The translations under genes were made by a program, and so were the position numbers. From Candidatus Aminicenantota bacterium (GTDB lineage Bacteria > Acidobacteriota > Aminicenantia > Aminicenantales > UBA4085): a DNA stretch of 6,003 bases. Position 1 is the stretch's first letter. Each line of letters starts with the position of its first letter. The notes under the pieces are model-generated. The model was given only the letters and a program-made list of their open reading frames with translations, was not told where the DNA came from and made no database searches. Location of the stretch: assembly GCA_003154255.1 (NCBI GenBank), contig PMCY01000307.1, forward strand, positions 1-6,003, in the 5' to 3' direction. Of the stretch, positions 1 to 5,986 are shown one piece after another.

Positions 1-854
1 GCGCCCGCCGACGGGTCCGGGACATCCGCCGGGACGACACTCCATTCGGTCTCGCGCCCATATCCGGATTCTGTCCCGACCCAGCGGACATCGGGAGCCA
101 TCCCGAAGATGACCGCCTGGGGCTGGAGCTCCCGGATGACCTTGTAGTAGGAAGGCCAGTCATAGATCTGCTTCTTGCCGTTCGGCCCTTCGCCGTTGGC
201 CCCGTCGAACCAGACCTCGGAGATCGGACCGTAATTCGTTAACAACTCGCGGAGCTGTCCGCGGAAATGCTCGTTGTAGCGGGGCGAGTCGCCGTAGGAA
301 GGCTCATGCCGGTCCCAGGGCGAAAGATATACGCCGAAAGCCAGGCTTTCCTCGCGGCAGGCGGCCGATACTTCGGCGACCACGTCTCCCTTCCCGCCTT
401 TCCAAGGGCTGTTCTTGACGCTGTGCTCGGTCAAGGCCGACGGCCAGAGGCAGAAGCCGTCATGGTGCTTGGCCGTAACGATGATCATCTTCATCCCGGC
501 GTCCCGAATCACCCGGACCCATTGGCGGGCGTCGAAATTCGTCGGGTTGAAAAGTTTCGGATCCTCCGTCCCTTGGCCCCATTCCCGGTCGGTAAAAGTG
601 TTCATGCCGAAATGGGCGAAAGCCGTGAACTCCCGCTCCTGCCAGGCCAACTGGGCCGGCGAAGGAACGACCGTGGCGGCTTTCCGGACGATGGCCGCGG
701 CATCGTCGCCGGCGTTGATGACGACAAAGGCGCGCGGGCCGACATTCGGGGAAACCGGCGGCCGCTGTTGCTGCTTGAAAAAGTACGTCAGCCCGACGAC
801 GACGGCGATGAGGACGACCGAGAGGACGATGACGCTCGTTTTTTTCGTGATCAT
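1..854 (-). CDS. GH29 alpha-L-fucosidase, likely subfamily B, C-terminus cut off by window edge
   Basis: This encodes an exo-acting, retaining fucosidase that should release terminal alpha-L-fucose from oligosaccharides outside the cytoplasm. The visible 284 residues begin with a basic stretch and a hydrophobic segment (about 7-25) followed by KQQQRPP, with no clear cleavage site, so it is probably a membrane-anchored periplasmic enzyme. The GH29 barrel starts near residue 75 with AHFGMNTF (80-87), then AKHHDGFCLWPS (128-139), YLSPWDRH (176-183) and EVWFDGANGEGPNGK (213-227). Asp217 is the predicted nucleophile. The WFDGANGEGPNGK form resembles GH29-B enzymes, which act on alpha-1,3/1,4-fucose as in Lewis structures; subfamily A, with its broader substrates, is the alternative. 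Start 854 is chosen because GGAG lies 5 bases upstream. The ATG at 865 runs into a stop after four codons. It starts 20 bases after the sulfatase stop, so it is co-transcribed. The reading frame is open to position 1 without a stop. Family is near certain; linkage is inferred. Confidence 0.93.
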   Translation of the reverse strand, partial: MITKKTSVIVLSVVLIAVVVGLTYFFKQQQRPPVSPNVGPRAFVVINAGDDAAAIVRKAATVVPSPAQLAWQEREFTAFAHFGMNTFTDREWGQGTEDPKLFNPTNFDARQWVRVIRDAGMKMIIVTAKHHDGFCLWPSALTEHSVKNSPWKGGKGDVVAEVSAACREESLAFGVYLSPWDRHEPSYGDSPRYNEHFRGQLRELLTNYGPISEVWFDGANGEGPNGKKQIYDWPSYYKVIRELQPQAVIFGMAPDVRWVGTESGYGRETEWSVVPADVPDPSAG

Positions 855-857
855 GGG

Positions 858-863
858 TTCTCC
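858..863 (-). promoter_or_regulatory. Shine-Dalgarno site of the fucosidase gene
   Basis: GGAGAA is read on the minus strand, with its GGAG core 5 bases before the ATG at 854. It sits in the 20-base gap after the sulfatase stop. It fixes the fucosidase start, because the nearby ATG at 865 only opens a four-codon frame. Confidence 0.7.
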
Positions 864-874
864 ATGGGCGGGAC

Positions 875-2500
875 TTAATCGTCATCCCGGGCGGGATCGC
901 CCGGACGGCGGTTAGGCAAAAACTTCGTTTCGTCCGTGTCGCCGTAAAGCCGCCGCAGCCGCTCGAGCTCGGCTTTCATCTCGCGGGCGATGCCGGCATG
1001 GGCGGGATCGCCGTAAACGTTGCGAAGCTCCCGGGGATCTTTTTCCAAGTCGTAAAGCTCCCAGGCGTCGATATCGAAATAAAAATGAATCAGCTTGTAG
1101 CGGCGCGTCCGGACCCCGTAATGGCGCTTGACCATATGCACGGCGGGGTATTCGAAATAATGGTAATAGACGGACTGCCGCCAATCGGCGGGCGTCTCGC
1201 CCCGCAGAACCCGGCGCAGGGAGCGCCCTTGCATCTCGGACGGCGCGGGAACGCCGGCGTAATCCAGGAACGTCTCGGCGAAGTCCAGGTTGAGGACCAT
1301 GTCCCGATCGTTGACGCCGGGCCTGATCTCCCGGGGATAACGGACGATGAGCGGCATTCGCAGCGATTCCTCGTACATGAAACGCTTGTCGAACCAGCCG
1401 TGTTCGCCCAGATAGAATCCCTGGTCCGACGTATAGACGACGATCGTGTTCCGGACCAGATCCTCGGCCTCCAGGAAATCCAAGACCCTCCCGACATTAT
1501 CGTCGACCGAAGCGATGCAGCGGAGATAATCGCGGATATAGCGCTGGTATTTCCACTGGGCCAGGGCCCGGCCTTTAAGGCCGGCCCGGCGATACTCCTC
1601 GTTGTCGCGGCGGTAAGCCTCGGCGAAGGCTCTTCGTTCGGCGGGCGACAGCCGGGCCATGATCCCGTCCCACTCCTTGCGGATGAGGGCTTCCGCGGGG
1701 GTGTCGTCGGCCGGCGTGGCGTCCGGTTCCAGCTTGAGATCGTATCCCAGGGTCAAGTGATCGGCGATGCGCATCTCCTGTTGGCGGGCCGCGGCGCTGC
1801 GCGTGGAATAATCGTCCTCGAAAGTGTCCGGAATAGGACGCGTCTCCCCTTCATACATTCCCAGATGCCGGGCGTCGGGCATCCAGTTGCGGTGGGGCGC
1901 CTTGTGATGAAGCAGAAGGCTGAACGGCTTGCCCCGATCACCGGTCTTGAGCCAGGCCAGGGCGTCGTCGGTGACGAGGTCGGTGACATAGCCGGTCCGG
2001 CGCCGTCGCTCGCCCATAGTGATGAAGTCCGGATTGTAATAATCACCCTGGTCGGGCAGGATGCTCCAGTGATCGAAGCCCGTGGGATCGCTCTTGAGGT
2101 GCCACTTTCCGAACAGCGCCGTCCGATAGCCCGCTTTTTGAAGAAGCTTGGGAAAAGTCATCTGCCGGCCGTCGAACGCCACCGCGTTGTCGATGACCCC
2201 GTTGCGGTGGCTGTATTGTCCGGTCAGCAGGACGGCCCGGCTGGGCGCGCAGACCGAGTTGGTGCAGAAGCTGTTGATGAAGCGGACGCCGCCGCGGGCC
2301 AGCCGGTCGATGTTCGGCGTTCTGTTCAAGAGCCCGTCGTAGCAGGAGATGGCCTGGTAGGCGTGATCGTCGGCCATGATGAAAAGAATGTTGGGCCGCC
2401 TATCCGCTCCCCGGCCCCGGGCCGGAATCCGGCAGGCCGGCCCGGACGCCAAGGCCGCCGCGCCGGCCAAACGGAGAAATTCGCGGCGCTTCAAAGGCAT
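875..2500 (-). CDS. Type I formylglycine sulfatase (N-acetylglucosamine-6-sulfatase-like), Tat-exported
   Basis: This 541-residue enzyme hydrolyses a sulfate ester on a sugar. It needs its active-site Cys84, in the motif SVCAPSR (82-88), converted to formylglycine by a separate FGE or anSME enzyme that is not in this window. Metal ligand candidates are Asp44-Asp45 (MADDHAY) and Asp359 with Gln360 (TSDQG). The second sulfatase signature is GYRTALFGKWH (124-134); HHKAPH (198-203) and GEHGWFDKR (365-373) are also present. The middle stretch WKYQRYIRDYLRCIASVDDN (316-335) and the C-terminal ELYDLEKDP (481-489) are, as I recall them, typical of sulfatases annotated as mucin-desulfating or GlcNAc-6-sulfatases (S1_11 group). 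The N-terminus KRREFLRLAG is a twin-arginine signal. The frame stays open upstream to 2965, but that part lies inside the neighbouring gene; the Tat signal and an AGGAAG site 7 bases upstream fix the start at 2500. It begins 11 bases after the phosphoesterase stop. Sulfatase class is certain; substrate is inferred. Confidence 0.95.
   Translation of the reverse strand: MPLKRREFLRLAGAAALASGPACRIPARGRGADRRPNILFIMADDHAYQAISCYDGLLNRTPNIDRLARGGVRFINSFCTNSVCAPSRAVLLTGQYSHRNGVIDNAVAFDGRQMTFPKLLQKAGYRTALFGKWHLKSDPTGFDHWSILPDQGDYYNPDFITMGERRRRTGYVTDLVTDDALAWLKTGDRGKPFSLLLHHKAPHRNWMPDARHLGMYEGETRPIPDTFEDDYSTRSAAARQQEMRIADHLTLGYDLKLEPDATPADDTPAEALIRKEWDGIMARLSPAERRAFAEAYRRDNEEYRRAGLKGRALAQWKYQRYIRDYLRCIASVDDNVGRVLDFLEAEDLVRNTIVVYTSDQGFYLGEHGWFDKRFMYEESLRMPLIVRYPREIRPGVNDRDMVLNLDFAETFLDYAGVPAPSEMQGRSLRRVLRGETPADWRQSVYYHYFEYPAVHMVKRHYGVRTRRYKLIHFYFDIDAWELYDLEKDPRELRNVYGDPAHAGIAREMKAELERLRRLYGDTDETKFLPNRRPGDPARDDD
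1564..1587. repeat. GC-rich hairpin inside the sulfatase coding region
   Basis: A perfect 7-base stem (CCGGCCT with AGGCCGG) closes a TTA loop at 1575-1577. Three further G-C pairs (1564-1566 with 1585-1587) lie outside a single bulged C at 1567. It is inside the sulfatase frame, over residues about 305-312 (AGLKGRA region). No T-run follows, so it is not a terminator. It may simply reflect GC-rich codon choice. Confidence 0.4.
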
Positions 2501-2507
2501 GATCGTG

Positions 2508-2513
2508 CTTCCT
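2508..2513 (-). promoter_or_regulatory. Shine-Dalgarno site of the sulfatase gene, overlapping the upstream stop codon
   Basis: AGGAAG on the minus strand lies 7 bases before the ATG at 2500 and shares bases with the TAG stop (2514-2512) of the phosphoesterase gene. The overlap suggests translational coupling. It supports 2500 as the true start over the long upstream in-frame extension. Confidence 0.7.
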
Positions 2514-4323
2514 AATGAGGCCGCTCGAAGGCGATCACGAGGCCGTCGACATTGGCCGCCAGGTACCGACCACCGCCCAGCGAAACGATCGTATGGACGG
2601 CGCCCGGCCCAAGATCGAGGATGGCGCGGGCGACCCCGCCGGCGGCGATTTCGTAAATGCGGCCGTTTTGGGCGCCATAGAGGATTCGTCCTCCCTCTTC
2701 CAGGGGTTCGACCGGAAACAAGTCCCCCTCGCCGTGAGCCGGCCCGATTTTCCTGAGGACCGCCCCCGAAGAAGCATCCAGAATAAGAAAATCGCCTTGC
2801 CGCCCCTTGATCAGGACCCTTTTGCCGTCGGCCGTCAGGCCCAATGACTCCCAGCTTTCCGCGGCGACACGCCAGTACGTCCGGCCGCCGGCTTGATCGA
2901 CAGCCGAGACGAACCCATCGGGGCAGGCGAAGAAAATGCGGCCGCCGGCGGCGCTCGGAGCGCATCCGGCCGGCGAATAATAGAAATTGTCATTTTCCGT
3001 CCAGCGCCAAAGCTCCCGCCCGGTCTCGATGTCCACGGCATGGGCCCCGCCGTCCCAGGCTCCGAAGATCGCTTTACCCGCCGTTACGAGCGGACAGGAT
3101 TGGAGCGCACCTTTGGCCGCAACGCTGGACCAGACGTCGGTCAGGTTGAACAGATTGACACAGAGAAGACGGCCCGACGCGGTTCCGGCCAGCAGGCGCG
3201 GGACTTTGACCTGCTCGTCTTCATAGGCGGCAAGCGGGGCCGTGAAGCGTTCACCGAATTCGGCCGATGCCGCCAAGCGGCCCGAGGCCGCGTCGAGCTT
3301 GATCATCCGGCCGTCGGCCGCAGCGGCGTAGAGGAGCTTCTTGAAAATGACGGGCCGGCTGATGAACGGGCTCCGGCCTTCATAGGTCCAGCGCAGGGCG
3401 CCCTTGGCGTCAAAACAATGAATCCGGCCGAAGAGGTCGGCTATAAAAACGAGCTTCCCGTCGGTTACGGGTGCGGCCAGGAGATTCGTCTTCAAATCGG
3501 TTTTCCAGAAGACCCGGGCCGAAAGGGAGGCCGGGGGCGGCAAAGCGGCGGCCGGAGCGTTTTTCCAATCGGCCTTCGAGACCCGGCCCCAAACCGGCGA
3601 GGGCGATCCCTCGGCGACCGACTCGGCCGTAACCTCGTCCGGTCCGATGTCGAAGACGTCAAACCCCGGCCGTCCCGTTCCGGCCAGGGCCGCCCGGACG
3701 GTGAAGACGGGAATCCCTCCTTCATCCTGCTTGGCCTCGGCGTGGACATGGCCGGAAATGACGATGGTCCGATGCGGGCAGAGGATGTTTTGGGCCCGGC
3801 CCCAATTATCGATTAAGGAAGGAGGATAGTGGACAAAAAAGAAGAGATCCGATCCGGGCGGCAGCTTGTGGACCTCCTCGGCCAGCCAGGCCAGGTCGGC
3901 CGGAGCAAAATGTCCCAGATCGCCGGCGCTCATCCCGAGGAACGCCGCGCCGCTCTCCTGGAAAGCAAAGCGGCTCTCCCCGAGGGTCGTCCGAAACCCT
4001 TCTCCCCCAAACCCCATCCAATGAAGGTCATGATTGCCCGGCAGAACGCGGGCGGGAACGGTCAGTCCGGCGATGATCGATTTGAATTCGGCGAACTCGC
4101 CGTCCCGTCCCTTCTCCGTGAGGTCTCCGTCTAAAATAACGAAGCGAATTTCCGGTTGGGCTTTGACGGCCTCCACGATCGTCCGAAGTCCATCCGCCGC
4201 TCCGTTCGCGCCGACATGCGTATCGGCGATGACCGCGAAGCGGAGCGTCTGGGCCCCGACGAGTCCGGACAGCAGGAGCGTTCCCAGGAACGCGGCTAAG
4301 AATGAAAACCATCGCTTTCGCAT
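2512..4323 (-). CDS. Exported calcineurin-like metallophosphoesterase fused to a PQQ/BamB-type beta-propeller
   Basis: The protein has 603 residues. A Sec signal peptide (MRKRWFSF, then a hydrophobic core to about 24) probably ends at VGA|Q. Residues 28-230 carry the full metallophosphoesterase set: ADTH (33-36), GDLTE (66-70), GNHD (96-99), a lone His165 in FVHYPP, and GHVH (191-194). These predict a two-metal phosphomonoesterase or phosphodiesterase. A Pro/Ala-rich linker (255-265) leads to about seven or eight PQQ-like repeats (270-603), seen as pairs such as GRIHCFDAKGALRWTYEG (299-316), GRMIKLDAASGRL (338-350), GAHAVDIETGRELWRW (426-441) and GDFLILDASSGAVL (510-523). No dehydrogenase residues for real PQQ use are recognised, so the propeller is probably a binding scaffold. 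ATG 4323 is chosen over an in-frame GTG at 4359 because it follows a GGAGGA site and starts directly with the signal peptide. It sits 35 bases after the alpha-galactosidase stop. The substrate is unknown; the place in the operon suggests a phosphorylated or glycan-linked target, but that is inference. Confidence 0.92.
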   Translation of the reverse strand: MRKRWFSFLAAFLGTLLLSGLVGAQTLRFAVIADTHVGANGAADGLRTIVEAVKAQPEIRFVILDGDLTEKGRDGEFAEFKSIIAGLTVPARVLPGNHDLHWMGFGGEGFRTTLGESRFAFQESGAAFLGMSAGDLGHFAPADLAWLAEEVHKLPPGSDLFFFVHYPPSLIDNWGRAQNILCPHRTIVISGHVHAEAKQDEGGIPVFTVRAALAGTGRPGFDVFDIGPDEVTAESVAEGSPSPVWGRVSKADWKNAPAAALPPPASLSARVFWKTDLKTNLLAAPVTDGKLVFIADLFGRIHCFDAKGALRWTYEGRSPFISRPVIFKKLLYAAAADGRMIKLDAASGRLAASAEFGERFTAPLAAYEDEQVKVPRLLAGTASGRLLCVNLFNLTDVWSSVAAKGALQSCPLVTAGKAIFGAWDGGAHAVDIETGRELWRWTENDNFYYSPAGCAPSAAGGRIFFACPDGFVSAVDQAGGRTYWRVAAESWESLGLTADGKRVLIKGRQGDFLILDASSGAVLRKIGPAHGEGDLFPVEPLEEGGRILYGAQNGRIYEIAAGGVARAILDLGPGAVHTIVSLGGGRYLAANVDGLVIAFERPH

Positions 4324-4327
4324 GGGA

Positions 4328-4340
4328 TCCTCCGTCCTCC
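4328..4340 (-). promoter_or_regulatory. Tandem Shine-Dalgarno motifs before the phosphoesterase gene
   Basis: Two GGAGGA copies are read on the minus strand, at 4335-4340 and 4328-4333, separated by one base. The near copy is 4 bases from the ATG at 4323, which decides the start in favour of 4323. The duplicate copy is unusual and may act as a standby binding site or be chance. Confidence 0.65.
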
Positions 4341-4358
4341 GCGAACCGGGGCACTCCA

Positions 4359-5912
4359 CTATTTCGCCGGCGCTAAGCGGACCATCAGGACGCCATGGCG
4401 GCCGACGGCCGCTTCAAAGGAGCCATCGAAATCTCCGACATCGGTCTGGCGCCAAAGATCGCGCACCGTCCGCGGACCGGCGATGCCCAGGTCCTTCCAT
4501 TCGGCGGCCACGGTCTTGAGCCCTTCGCCCCGGTTGAAAAGTCCAACGGCCAACGAGCCGTCGCTCAGCGGTCGGGCCCAGATTTCCAGTGCCCCGTCTT
4601 TCTTGATCCGGCGTCCCGGCTCGCCCAACGGATCCTGGTCGACATCAATGATCTCGTCGTTGGTCAAAAGCCCCAGGGTAAAATCGTCCAGCCGGGCGAT
4701 GTCGCCGCTGAAGATGAGCGGCGCGGCCAGCATGGCCCATAGCGAGACATGGGTATACTGTTCGTTGGGCGTCAGCGGCGTGGGCACGGTCTCCCCCTTC
4801 CAATTGCTCAAGTAGCCGAGCAGGAGGTAATCGGGGTCGTTCCAGGCGCCCGGGCCGGCGAATTTTTCCAGGCCGTTGTCGGCGTAGAGATCGAAGCCGT
4901 CGCGGAAGAGGGCCTCGCCGATCTTTTCGAAGGAGCCCCCCAGGTCGCCGGCCGTCCGCCAGCTGTTGCCGCCGACTTCGCGGCCCCATTCCCAAACCTT
5001 GTCCATGCCGTACTGGCAGAGATTGAGAACGATGTCCCGCTTCTGCTTTTTCAGCAGGGAGCTGATCAGGCGATAAGGCTTCTGGTACTCGGCCCGGCTC
5101 TTGTCCTTGGCCTTGTTCTCGTAGGAGCACCAGTCGTATTTGAGGAAATCGAAGCCCCATTCGGCGAAGCGCTCGACGTCTTTTTCCTCATTCTTGAAAG
5201 CGCCGACATGTCCGGCGCAGGTGAACGGCCCGGGCGAAGTGTAGATACCGGCCTTGAGGCCCTTGCCGTGGATATAGGCGGTCAGCGCCTTCATGTCCGG
5301 AAAGCGCTTGTTGGAATTCACCTTGCCCGACTTGTCGCGGGCCTCGCCCAGCAGCGAGGGATCCTTGGCGTCCGGCCGGACGGCCCAGCAGTCATCGATA
5401 TTGACGTACGTGTAACCGTGGTCTTTCATTCCCGATGCGGCCATGGCGTCGGCCGCCTTTCGCAGGATCTCGTCAGTAACATGGTTTTCCCAGACGTACC
5501 AGCTGTTCCAGCCCATGTGCGGGGTCAGGGCCAGGGCGTTCAGGCCGCAGATGATCTTGAGCTCGCGCTCGGCTTTGCCCTTGGCGTTCTCGGCCTTGAG
5601 CTTGACCGTGAAGTCACCCAGGTCCTTAATGACGCCGGCGATGAACCCGGTGTTCGCGTCAATCGACAAACCCGGCGGAAGGCCATCGGCGGAGAAGGTC
5701 ATCGGCCGGTCGCCCGTCGCCGGCACGGCGAACAGGAAAGGCGAGCCGGGCCGGCAGCCGAACACCCGGGCGCCGTTGATGCGCGGCGCGGGGCCGGGTT
5801 TGGGCGTCAGGACGACCCGGGGCTCTTCGCCCGCGGCATGAAGGGCGGTCCCCAAAACGGCAAGGACCAGGACCATCGGGACGATCGAACGGATTTTTCG
5901 TGCAGGGCGCAT
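4359..5912 (-). CDS. GH27 alpha-galactosidase with N-terminal Ig-like (He_PIG type) domain
   Basis: This is a retaining exo-glycosidase of 517 residues, predicted to release terminal alpha-D-galactose in the periplasm or outside the cell. A Sec signal (MRPARKIRS, then a hydrophobic core 10-25) probably ends near LHA|A or HAA|G. Residues about 40-122 form a small beta-domain with the phrase GLPPGLSIDANTGFIAG (77-93), typical of putative Ig domains. The GH27 barrel begins at PHMGWNSW (131-138), with VNIDDCW (170-176) for galactose binding. The nucleophile Asp260 is in LKYDWCSY (257-264) and the acid/base Asp323 in SWRTAGDL (317-324). GAWNDPDYL (355-363) and SLWAMLAAPLIFSGD (390-404) follow. A C-terminal beta-sandwich starts near 430 and ends VRLAPAK. 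Keeping both aspartates in IDDCW favours galactosidase over other GH27 activities. ATG 5912 follows GGAGGAG at 5 bases. It is the first gene after the predicted promoter and leads the operon. Linkage preference cannot be read from the sequence. Confidence 0.95.
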   Translation of the reverse strand: MRPARKIRSIVPMVLVLAVLGTALHAAGEEPRVVLTPKPGPAPRINGARVFGCRPGSPFLFAVPATGDRPMTFSADGLPPGLSIDANTGFIAGVIKDLGDFTVKLKAENAKGKAERELKIICGLNALALTPHMGWNSWYVWENHVTDEILRKAADAMAASGMKDHGYTYVNIDDCWAVRPDAKDPSLLGEARDKSGKVNSNKRFPDMKALTAYIHGKGLKAGIYTSPGPFTCAGHVGAFKNEEKDVERFAEWGFDFLKYDWCSYENKAKDKSRAEYQKPYRLISSLLKKQKRDIVLNLCQYGMDKVWEWGREVGGNSWRTAGDLGGSFEKIGEALFRDGFDLYADNGLEKFAGPGAWNDPDYLLLGYLSNWKGETVPTPLTPNEQYTHVSLWAMLAAPLIFSGDIARLDDFTLGLLTNDEIIDVDQDPLGEPGRRIKKDGALEIWARPLSDGSLAVGLFNRGEGLKTVAAEWKDLGIAGPRTVRDLWRQTDVGDFDGSFEAAVGRHGVLMVRLAPAK

Positions 5913-5917
5913 GCGTT

Positions 5918-5924
5918 CTCCTCC
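5918..5924 (-). promoter_or_regulatory. Shine-Dalgarno site of the alpha-galactosidase gene
   Basis: GGAGGAG on the minus strand is 5 bases before the ATG at 5912. It is a near-ideal ribosome binding site and supports that start, which is also where the signal peptide begins. Confidence 0.75.
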
Positions 5925-5940
5925 AAAGCCCGTTCTCGAA

Positions 5941-5954
5941 AGCCGGGCCTGGCT
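5941..5954. promoter_or_regulatory. Imperfect inverted repeat near the predicted transcription start (possible operator)
   Basis: The 14 bases AGCCGGGCCTGGCT match their own reverse complement at 12 positions. They overlap the transcription start predicted about seven bases after the -10 box. A repressor could bind here, or the transcript could form a weak 5' hairpin. The site is short and GC-rich, so chance is a real alternative. Confidence 0.25.
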
Positions 5955-5957
5955 AAG

Positions 5958-5986
5958 AATATATATTTTTGCGGCGCGGTTGGCAA
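5958..5986 (-). promoter_or_regulatory. Sigma70-like promoter for the glycan operon
   Basis: Reading the minus strand, TTGCCA (5986-5981) is followed by a 17-base spacer and TATATT (5963-5958). Both boxes are close to the TTGACA/TATAAT consensus at the ideal spacing, and the AT-rich tract stands out against the GC-rich surroundings. Transcription would begin near 5951, giving a leader of about 40 bases before the alpha-galactosidase ATG. The other three genes have gaps too short for an obvious promoter of their own, so this may drive all of them. Confidence 0.6.

Noticed and set aside
460..885. Minus-strand 141-codon frame overlapping the fucosidase start
   Set aside because: It is a shifted reading of the same DNA, Arg/His-rich, and lacks the GH29 motifs found in the frame starting at 854.
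267..915. Two overlapping plus-strand frames (267-878 and 415-915) antisense to the fucosidase
   Set aside because: Neither has a recognisable motif, and both are explained by the fucosidase gene on the other strand.
998..2515. 505-codon open frame on the plus strand, antisense to the sulfatase
   Set aside because: It mirrors almost the whole sulfatase gene, shows no recognisable domain, and long antisense frames are common in GC-rich coding DNA. The minus-strand frame carries all sulfatase motifs.
2501..2965. N-terminal extension of the sulfatase frame up to 2965
   Set aside because: It overlaps the propeller coding sequence, reads as low-complexity Arg-rich sequence, and would bury the twin-arginine signal. 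The ATG at 2500 has a proper ribosome binding site.
2512..3520. Propeller as a true quinoprotein dehydrogenase
   Set aside because: The repeats match the PQQ-like fold, but I recognise no calcium/PQQ-binding or catalytic residues of alcohol or glucose dehydrogenases, and the segment is shorter than those enzymes.
2893..3816. 307-codon plus-strand frame antisense to the phosphoesterase-propeller gene
   Set aside because: Its translation is Arg/Gly-rich with no motif, and the opposite strand holds a complete, motif-rich protein.
4324..4359. GTG start at 4359 for the phosphoesterase, sharing a base with the alpha-galactosidase stop (TAGTG)
   Set aside because: The overlap would suit translational coupling, but it adds 12 non-hydrophobic residues ahead of the signal peptide. 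The ATG at 4323 has a near-ideal GGAGGA site.
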